From positions 1-18,460 of the forward strand of contig JAEWEO010000095.1 of NCBI GenBank assembly GCA_023389295.1: a stretch of DNA of 18,460 nucleotides, written 5' to 3'. This stretch comes from Bacillota bacterium (lineage in GTDB: Bacteria; Bacillota; Clostridia; Lachnospirales; Lachnospiraceae). The stretch's first letter is position 1. Each line of letters begins with the position of its first letter. The notes beneath the pieces were generated by a model. That model was given only the letters and a program-made list of their open reading frames with translations, had not been told where the DNA came from and did no database searches. A program made the translations under genes and the position numbers. Positions 1-6,065 of this stretch are shown here, one piece after another.

Positions 1-1317
1 AGTTGGTCTTGTTATAGGGATTATAGATTTTATACTCCCTATTATACGGCTTCCGCTACGTTTACAGTTAATCTGAATGAAGGTAATAATACGAGCATAT
101 ATGAAGATAGTGAAAAAGCAGCACAGATGTCAAAGACATTTCCCTATATCGTTTATAGTGAGTTGTTACATAACATTATAGCGGAGGATCTTAATGTAGA
201 TGCTATTTCTGAAAGTATTTCAGCAGATAATGTAGAAGGAACAAATTTGTTTACAATCCATGTAAGTTCATTAGATCCTAATCAGGCTTATGATGTTTTA
301 CAGGCGGTAATACGAAATTATCCAAAGGTAGCAGAAAGAGTTCTAGGAAGTACAAACCTTAACCTACTAGATGAACCGGGAGTTCCTACTATACCATCAA
401 ATCAATTTGACATTCGAAACAGTATAAAACCTGGAATGTTACCGGGACTGTTTCTAGGTATTTTAATTATTATGGTGTATGCGCTTACAAGAAATACGAT
501 TCATAAAGTAGAAGATTTAGAAGCGTTATCCAATATCAAACAGCTTGGAACATTACCTTTGGTTACTTTTAAGAAACGAGGGAAGAAAAAATCAAATCTA
601 ATTTCTTTAAAGAATGAAAAACTAACACCACGATATCAAGAAAGTATCTATAAAATAGCTACGAGAGTTGGAAAATTACTAGAATTAAAATATTTCAAAT
701 CGATTATGATTACCAGCGCAATACCAGGGGAAGGAAAAAGTACTTTTTCTTTTAATTTGGCAGTATCTTTGGCCAAGGAAGGGAAAAAGGTGATACTGGT
801 CGATTTTGATTTTCGTAGACCCATGGTTAAAAATTTTATTACTATTCCCGAAGGAGCACTTGGGATTAATGATATATTCCAGAACAACGTAGCTGTAAAG
901 GATGCAATATTTTATGATCTTGAGAGTAATTTATCTGTTTTGGCCTGTTTGCAATCTTTAAGTGATAGTACTGAAATTTTTTCTTCTGTTAAGATACTGC
1001 AATTAATTACAGAATTGGAAGAATCATATGATTATATTATCATGGACACACCTCCTTCTGCCATTTTATCGGATGCAGCTGAACTTTCGAAATATGTGGA
1101 TGGTGCTATATTTTTAATCAAACAGGATTATTCAAGAGTTAGTCAGATTATGGAGGGATTGGAGCATTTAGCAGAAAGTGGGAATGTTGAAATCCTTGGA
1201 TGTGTTCTCAACGGAGTGAGAGTTGGTATCGGAAGTTATGGCTATGGTTATGGCAAATATGGAAGCTATGGATATGGGAACAGAAAAAGAAAGGAAGAAC
1301 AGAGCGTATTAGAATAA
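1..1317 (+). CDS. Wzz/BY-kinase polysaccharide co-polymerase (5' end outside window)
   Basis: Membrane chain-length regulator fused to a bacterial tyrosine autokinase, acting in capsule or exopolysaccharide assembly. The frame is open from base 1, so the Met at 127 is internal. Codons 16-25 read YTASATFTVN, typical of the Wzz domain just after its first membrane helix. Counting from the Met at 127, a Pro-rich stretch (84-90) precedes the second membrane helix (about 103-120). The cytoplasmic kinase has Walker A AIPGEGKST (198-206), Walker A' ILVDFDFRRP (223-232) and Walker B YIIMDTPP (303-310). A C-terminal tyrosine cluster (370-384, seven Tyr between Gly and Ser) is the usual autophosphorylation tail. 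Wzz and kinase are on one chain, as in Wzc, rather than split as in CapA/CapB. The first ten codons read poorly as a membrane helix (see findings). It is transcriptionally separate from the sugar operon. Confidence 0.9.
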   Translation, partial: SWSCYRDYRFYTPYYTASATFTVNLNEGNNTSIYEDSEKAAQMSKTFPYIVYSELLHNIIAEDLNVDAISESISADNVEGTNLFTIHVSSLDPNQAYDVLQAVIRNYPKVAERVLGSTNLNLLDEPGVPTIPSNQFDIRNSIKPGMLPGLFLGILIIMVYALTRNTIHKVEDLEALSNIKQLGTLPLVTFKKRGKKKSNLISLKNEKLTPRYQESIYKIATRVGKLLELKYFKSIMITSAIPGEGKSTFSFNLAVSLAKEGKKVILVDFDFRRPMVKNFITIPEGALGINDIFQNNVAVKDAIFYDLESNLSVLACLQSLSDSTEIFSSVKILQLITELEESYDYIIMDTPPSAILSDAAELSKYVDGAIFLIKQDYSRVSQIMEGLEHLAESGNVEILGCVLNGVRVGIGSYGYGYGKYGSYGYGNRKRKEEQSVLE

Positions 1318-1352
1318 CGGATCTAGAGAATAAGTGGGTGAAAATTTTATTA

Positions 1353-1401
1353 TTGAAAATAAGGTGGAATCAACTGAAAATTGATTCCACCTTATTTTCA
1401 A
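1353..1401 (+). terminator. Perfect 21-bp hairpin terminator after the BY-kinase gene
   Basis: Arms 1353-1373 and 1381-1401 are perfectly complementary, with a 7-nt loop. The lower stem is A-rich on the 5' side and T-rich (TTATTTT) on the 3' side, so it can stop transcripts in either direction. It separates the BY-kinase gene from the mannan operon promoter at 1469. Confidence 0.85.
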
Positions 1402-1468
1402 GTATACCGTTCATTAAATTGATTTTTAAGAATAATATCACCATATTTCGAGGAAGATATTTAAGAGA

Positions 1469-1497
1469 TTGACTTTTATATTTTAGTATTTTAGAAT
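1469..1497 (+). promoter_or_regulatory. Sigma-A promoter of the manA-epimerase-GH130 operon
   Basis: The -35 TTGACT (1469-1474) and -10 TAGAAT (1492-1497) are separated by exactly 17 bp, each one base from consensus. Transcription would start near 1504, about 50 nt before the manA ATG. The octamer ATTTAAGA (1459-1466) lies two bases upstream of the -35. A second TTTAAGA is at 1425-1431. Both resemble the direct repeats in the AraC/ABC divergent region. Confidence 0.65.
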
Positions 1498-1552
1498 TAA
1501 TTATGAATAGTTTTAGAAGGGAGAGGTTACCAAGAAGGTGGCCGATATTCTT

Positions 1553-2485
1553 ATGAAAGAAATCATTTTTTTAGAACCCGTATTTAAATCCATGATCTGG
1601 GGCGGCAACAAATTAGCCACAGATTTTGGTTATCAAATTCCTAGTGACCATACCGGAGAATGTTGGGCAATCAGTGCACATAAAAACGGAGATTGTCAAA
1701 TCAAAAACGGTGAATTTAAGGGAAAAACCTTAAGCTGGTTGTGGAATCATAATAGAGAGGTTTTTGGAAATTCCAAGGGAGAGGTATTTCCTCTTTTAAT
1801 AAAAATTATTGATGCAAAGACGGATCTTAGTATCCAAGTTCATCCGGATGATGATTATGCAAAAGAGAAGGAAAATGGAGCTCTAGGTAAGACCGAATGT
1901 TGGTATATTCTTGATTGTGATGAGAATGCTAGGATTGTAATCGGTCATAATGCAAAAACCAAGGAAGAGCTTCGTCAAATGATCGAGGAGAAACGGTGGA
2001 ATGAATTAATCCGCCTGGTACCGATTAAAAAGGGAGATTTTCTTCAAATTGATCCTGGTACAGTACATGCCATTAAAGGTGGAACAGTAATACTGGAGAC
2101 GCAACAAAACAGCGATATTACCTATCGATTATATGATTATGATCGACTGGAAAATGGTAAGCCCAGAGAGCTTCATATTGAAAAAAGTATTGATGTTATA
2201 ACCTGTCCCCATGTGGATAAGGAAGTTAGTGGAAAGGGTGCAAAAGAAGCTAACTTTGAATTGGAAGAACTCATACAAAGCAAATATTATACCGTTTCTA
2301 AATTAAATTTACATGGGGAGCAGGAATTTAATCAAGAATATGAATTCCTGAATGTAAGTGTAATTGAAGGAAGTGGTACCATTGATGGAACACAAATTAA
2401 AAAAGGTGATCATTTTATTTTACCTTCTGAGTATGGTTCTTTTTGCATGAGTGGCAATATGGTATTAATTGTTTCACACATTTAA
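1553..2485 (+). CDS. manA: Mannose-6-phosphate isomerase, class I (ManA)
   Basis: Cytoplasmic zinc enzyme interconverting mannose 6-phosphate and fructose 6-phosphate, the entry of mannose carbon into glycolysis. It is 310 aa, the short type usual in Firmicutes. Visible signatures are IWGGNKL (15-21), zinc ligands Q95 and H97 in QVHPDD, E115 in GKTECW and H172 in DPGTVHAIKGG, and the active-site Arg 192 in TYRLYDYDR. A C-terminal cupin-like half closes the fold. I chose the ATG at 1553 because the family starts close to the F-x-P-VFK motif and AAGGTGG lies 11 bases upstream; a GTG at 1538 would add five residues. It is first in the operon, 36 bp before the epimerase, and would serve the alpha-mannose 1-phosphate released by the GH130 enzymes once a phosphomannomutase (not seen here) has acted. 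Confidence 0.95.
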   Translation: MKEIIFLEPVFKSMIWGGNKLATDFGYQIPSDHTGECWAISAHKNGDCQIKNGEFKGKTLSWLWNHNREVFGNSKGEVFPLLIKIIDAKTDLSIQVHPDDDYAKEKENGALGKTECWYILDCDENARIVIGHNAKTKEELRQMIEEKRWNELIRLVPIKKGDFLQIDPGTVHAIKGGTVILETQQNSDITYRLYDYDRLENGKPRELHIEKSIDVITCPHVDKEVSGKGAKEANFELEELIQSKYYTVSKLNLHGEQEFNQEYEFLNVSVIEGSGTIDGTQIKKGDHFILPSEYGSFCMSGNMVLIVSHI

Positions 2486-2521
2486 TATAAAAGGATGTAA
2501 TTAATAAGGGAGGTTTAACCA

Positions 2522-3694
2522 ATGAGGGTAGAAGAGATTAGGAAGCATTTAATCCATGATATCATTCCTTTCTGGAAGCGATTAAAGGACGAAGAACATG
2601 GTGGCTTTTACGGGGAGATGGACTATGATCTGACACTTTATAAGAAGGCTGATAAGGGATGTATCCTAAATAGTAGAATTTTATGGTTTTTTTCTAACGC
2701 CTATTTAATCGTGGAGGATAAGGAATGCCTAGATTATGCAAAGCATGCATATGAATTCTTAAAAACAGCATTTTTGGATCCACAGTATGGAGGTGTTTAT
2801 TGGTCCGTCACTTATGACGGACAACCGGTAGATGATTCAAAACATACCTATAATCAAGCGTTTGCAATTTATGCATTAGCTTCTTATTATGATGCCAGTA
2901 AGGATGATGAGGCATTAAAGTTAGTTTATGAGCTTGTAGATAAAGTGGAAACCGCTTGTAGGGATGAAAAAGGATATCTAGAGGCCTTTGATCGGAAGTT
3001 TGAACCGGTATCGAATGAAAAACTATCAGAAAATGGAGTAATGGCAAGTAGAACGATGAATACCCTGCTCCATGTTTTTGAGGCATATACAGAATTATAT
3101 CGTGTTAATAAGAATAAGATGATTGCAGATAAGATGGCATGGATGCTCGATCTTTTTGCAGATAAGATATATAACAAAAAAGAAAGACGGCTTGAGGTAT
3201 TCTTTGATGATGATATGAATTCCTTAATTGATCTTAACTCCTACGGTCATGATATTGAAGCCTCCTGGCTTATTGACAGGGGGGTAGAAATTCTAGGAGA
3301 TCCTAAGTATGTAAGAAAGATTACACCCATTACAAAAGAACTTGCGGATCATATTCATAGTGTGGCTATGGATGAGGGTTCCCTCTACAATGAATGCGAA
3401 GAGGGCAACGTGGATACCAAGAAGGTGTGGTGGGTTCAGGCAGAAGCGATACTCGGATTTTTGAATGGATATCAGAAGGATGAGAAGAGAACGGATTATC
3501 TGGATTCTGTAGCGAAGATATGGGATTTTACAAAGAAGTACATGATTGATCATAGAAAAGGCTCAGAATGGTTTAATGAGCTTTATAAGGATGGTACACC
3601 CATTAAAACAAAAGAAATCGTTGGACCTTGGAAATGCCCTTATCACAATGGAAGAATGTGTTTTGAGGTAATCGAACGAAACGTAGCGTTTTAA
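2522..3694 (+). CDS. Cellobiose 2-epimerase (also acting on mannobiose)
   Basis: AGE-superfamily (alpha/alpha)6-barrel epimerase that inverts C2 of the reducing sugar of beta-1,4-disaccharides, e.g. mannobiose to 4-O-beta-mannosyl-glucose. At 390 aa it matches the Ruminococcus albus enzyme almost end to end as I recall it: IIPFW near 14, ADKGCILNSRILWFFSNAY at 43-61, and GPWKCPYHNGRMC at 368-380. The three essential histidines fall at the expected places: H184 (TLLHVFEA), H243 (SYGHDIEA) and H375 (CPYHNGR). AAGGGAGGT sits eight bases before the ATG. No signal peptide, so it is cytoplasmic. Its place between manA and two GH130 genes argues that mannobiose, not cellobiose, is the main physiological substrate. 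An N-acylglucosamine 2-epimerase is the annotation to avoid, since the cellobiose-epimerase motifs are explicit. Confidence 0.93.
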   Translation: MRVEEIRKHLIHDIIPFWKRLKDEEHGGFYGEMDYDLTLYKKADKGCILNSRILWFFSNAYLIVEDKECLDYAKHAYEFLKTAFLDPQYGGVYWSVTYDGQPVDDSKHTYNQAFAIYALASYYDASKDDEALKLVYELVDKVETACRDEKGYLEAFDRKFEPVSNEKLSENGVMASRTMNTLLHVFEAYTELYRVNKNKMIADKMAWMLDLFADKIYNKKERRLEVFFDDDMNSLIDLNSYGHDIEASWLIDRGVEILGDPKYVRKITPITKELADHIHSVAMDEGSLYNECEEGNVDTKKVWWVQAEAILGFLNGYQKDEKRTDYLDSVAKIWDFTKKYMIDHRKGSEWFNELYKDGTPIKTKEIVGPWKCPYHNGRMCFEVIERNVAF

Positions 3695-3718
3695 ATGGAG
3701 ATAATAGCATTAAAGTCG

Positions 3719-3733
3719 TTGAAAACGAAAGTT
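3719..3733 (+). promoter_or_regulatory. Possible catabolite-response element (CcpA site)
   Basis: TTGAAAACGAAAGTT matches 14 of 15 positions of the loose cre pattern WTGNAANCGNWNNCW. It lies in the 79-bp gap between the epimerase and GH130_1 genes, inside the operon, where it could act as a roadblock. Such near matches arise by chance in AT-rich DNA. Confidence 0.25.
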
Positions 3734-3773
3734 ATTAAAATGTGATATATCTACTACAAAAAGGAGAAAAATT

Positions 3774-4943
3774 ATGCATCCAAATTATTATGTGGAACTG
3801 GACAAGCATCAGAGATTGATTAACAGAAAGAACGAAAAAAGTGCAGTATATACCGGATTGTATGACCGCTATGTATATCCTGTTCTGACAAGTGATCATA
3901 TTCCGCTTTTTTGGAAATATGACTTGGACGAAAAGACAAACCCCTATTTCATGGAACGTCTTGGTATTAATGCGGTATTTAATTCCGGAGCTATTAAGCT
4001 AAATGGTAAATACTATCTGATAGCAAGAGTAGAAGGCTATGATAGAAAGTCTTTTTTTGCCGTAGCAGAAAGTGACAGTCCAACCGAAGGCTTCCGATTC
4101 TGGGATTATCCGGTGGAACTACCGGATACCTGCAAAGAGGAGACCAACGTATACGATATGCGTGTAACACAGCATGAGGACGGTTATATCTATGGTGTAT
4201 TTTGCTCTGAAAGTAAGGATACTACGACAAATGACTTATCGGCAGCAGTTGCAGAAGCCGGAATTGTCAGGACCAAGGATTTAAAGAGTTGGGAGAGGCT
4301 TAATAATCTTCAGACGTTAGATTCACCTCAACAAAGAAATGTCGTACTTCATCCTGAGTTTGTGAACGGACAGTATATGTTTTATACAAGGCCTATGGAT
4401 AGCTTCATCGATACGGGTTCCGGCGGTGGTGTCGGCGTAGGTTTTTGTAGGGACATCGCCAATGCAGTGATTGATAAGGAGATCATAACCAGTAAAAGAA
4501 AGTATCATACCATCACCGAAGCAAAGAATGGTGCTGGTGCAGTACCTATTAAAACGGAAAAGGGTTGGATTCATATTGCTCATGGTGTACGAAATACTGC
4601 AGCGGGACTACGTTATGTAATATATGTTTTTGCCACGGATCTTAATGATCCTACCAAGGTAATCGCAGAGCCCTCCGGATATTATATTGCTCCCATGGGA
4701 GAAGAACGCGTTGGAGATGTTTCTAATGTAGTGTTTACCAATGGCGCCATTACAGAGGACAATGGAAATGTCTATATCTACTATGCGTCCTCAGATACAA
4801 GACTTCATGTAGCTGCAACTACCATAGAACGTCTCGTGGACTATACCTTCAACACTCCACAAGATCCCCTTCGTTCTGTAGAATGTGTACAACAACGATG
4901 CGACCTCATTCGTAAGAATTTAGAACTGTTAAATTATAAGTGA
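3774..4943 (+). CDS. 4-O-beta-D-mannosyl-D-glucose phosphorylase (GH130 subfamily 1)
   Basis: Inverting phosphorylase: mannosyl-beta-1,4-glucose plus phosphate gives alpha-mannose 1-phosphate and glucose. At 389 aa it matches the Bacteroides fragilis MGP and R. albus RaMP1 type, with stretches I recognise such as FWKYDL (46-51), RVEGYDRKSFFAVAES (85-100) and TGSGGG (214-219). The general-acid Asp is D128 in TNVYDMR. Other conserved blocks are QQRNVVLHPEF (186-196), HGVRNTAAGLRYV (270-282) and YYASSDTRLHVA (336-347), which build the five-bladed propeller active site and phosphate pocket. AAGGAG lies seven bases before the ATG. There is no signal peptide. It is directly downstream of the epimerase that makes its substrate, the defining arrangement of the phosphorolytic mannobiose pathway. 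Confidence 0.93.
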   Translation: MHPNYYVELDKHQRLINRKNEKSAVYTGLYDRYVYPVLTSDHIPLFWKYDLDEKTNPYFMERLGINAVFNSGAIKLNGKYYLIARVEGYDRKSFFAVAESDSPTEGFRFWDYPVELPDTCKEETNVYDMRVTQHEDGYIYGVFCSESKDTTTNDLSAAVAEAGIVRTKDLKSWERLNNLQTLDSPQQRNVVLHPEFVNGQYMFYTRPMDSFIDTGSGGGVGVGFCRDIANAVIDKEIITSKRKYHTITEAKNGAGAVPIKTEKGWIHIAHGVRNTAAGLRYVIYVFATDLNDPTKVIAEPSGYYIAPMGEERVGDVSNVVFTNGAITEDNGNVYIYYASSDTRLHVAATTIERLVDYTFNTPQDPLRSVECVQQRCDLIRKNLELLNYK

Positions 4944-5003
4944 AAGCAATTCGAAGGAAGCAATATAAATTGTACAAATTTTAAAAATAGAAGGAGAAAT
5001 GGT

Positions 5004-6023
5004 ATGAGTAGGTATAATATGTTGACAGGAAGTTTACCAAATATTCCGTGGCAGGAGAAGCCGGAGGAAGTAAAGGCTCCGGTTTGGAGATATTCTGAGA
5101 ATCCAATCATTGATCGTAATCCTCTGCCAGGAGTTGCAAGAATTTTTAATAGCGCAGTAGTCCCCTATAATGGAGAGTTTATTGGAGTATTTCGTGGGGA
5201 ACAATTAGATGGTATTCCTCACCTTTACTTAGGAAGAAGCAAGGATGCAATCCATTGGACCTATGATCCGGATAAAATTCCCTTAAAGAATGAACAGGGT
5301 GAATCCTTTATGCCAAACTACGCCTATGATCCCCGCCTCATCAAGGTGGAGGATACCTACTATATTATCTGGTGCACAGATTTTTACGGTGCAGCACTTG
5401 GTATGGCAAAAACAAAAGACTTTAAGGAGTTTACAAGAATCGAGAACCCCTTCCTCCCATTTAACAGAAATGGCGTTTTATTCCCGAGAAAAATTAATGG
5501 TAATTTTATGCTGTTATCTAGGCCAAGTGATAGCGGACATACACCCTTTGGAGATATTTTCTTAAGCGAAAGCCCGGATTTGGTGTATTGGGGTAAGCAT
5601 AGACATGTTATGTCCAAAGGAAAACAGTGGTGGCAATCCTTAAAAATCGGTGGAGGTTCCGCTCCCATTGAAACCAGCGAGGGATGGCTCTTGTTCTATC
5701 ATGGAGTAACCGGAACCTGTAATGGTTATGTCTACAGTATGGGTGCCTGCATTTTAGATATCGATAATCCTTCCGTAGTAAAGCATAGATGTAACAACTT
5801 TATTCTAACTCCGGAGACTTGGTATGAAGAAAGAGGTTTTGTTGCTAATGTAGTATTCCCGTGTGCAGCGCTTACAGATGCCGACACCGGAAGAATAGCT
5901 ATTTATTATGGAGCTGCTGACAGTTATGTAGGTCTTGCTTTCACTACCGTAGATACCATCATTGACTATATTAAGGAAAATGATAGCGCTACATCAGATG
6001 ATAAGAGTATCGGAATTATGTAG
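5004..6023 (+). CDS. Beta-1,4-mannooligosaccharide phosphorylase (GH130 subfamily 2)
   Basis: Inverting phosphorylase that shortens mannooligosaccharides from the non-reducing end, giving alpha-mannose 1-phosphate. At 339 aa it resembles RaMP2 of R. albus: SLPNIPWQ near the N-terminus (10-17), general acid D109 in YAYDPRL, FNRNGVLFPRKING (153-166), SRPSDSGHTPFGD (172-184) and KHRHVM (198-203). GIPIE-type phosphate-pocket residues read GGGSAPIE here (216-223). AAGGAG is seven bases before the ATG. The gap to the preceding gene is 60 bp without a terminator, so it is the last gene of the operon. Together with GH130_1 it covers both chain shortening and the final disaccharide step. Acceptor length preference cannot be read from sequence. 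Confidence 0.88.
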   Translation: MSRYNMLTGSLPNIPWQEKPEEVKAPVWRYSENPIIDRNPLPGVARIFNSAVVPYNGEFIGVFRGEQLDGIPHLYLGRSKDAIHWTYDPDKIPLKNEQGESFMPNYAYDPRLIKVEDTYYIIWCTDFYGAALGMAKTKDFKEFTRIENPFLPFNRNGVLFPRKINGNFMLLSRPSDSGHTPFGDIFLSESPDLVYWGKHRHVMSKGKQWWQSLKIGGGSAPIETSEGWLLFYHGVTGTCNGYVYSMGACILDIDNPSVVKHRCNNFILTPETWYEERGFVANVVFPCAALTDADTGRIAIYYGAADSYVGLAFTTVDTIIDYIKENDSATSDDKSIGIM

Positions 6024-6065
6024 GCGAGTCTATTCCTGTAGGAGTTAATTATTATAGCAAAAGAG

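Noticed and set aside
1200..1472. Open frame of 90 codons overlapping the end of the BY-kinase gene
   Set aside because: Its first part is the Tyr/Gly-rich tail read out of frame (Trp/Lys-rich) and it runs through the perfect terminator hairpin.
3774..6023. GH43/GH32-type hydrolase for the two propeller proteins
   Set aside because: The YDMR/YDPR general-acid motif and the long identical blocks shared with RaMP1/RaMP2 define GH130 phosphorylases.
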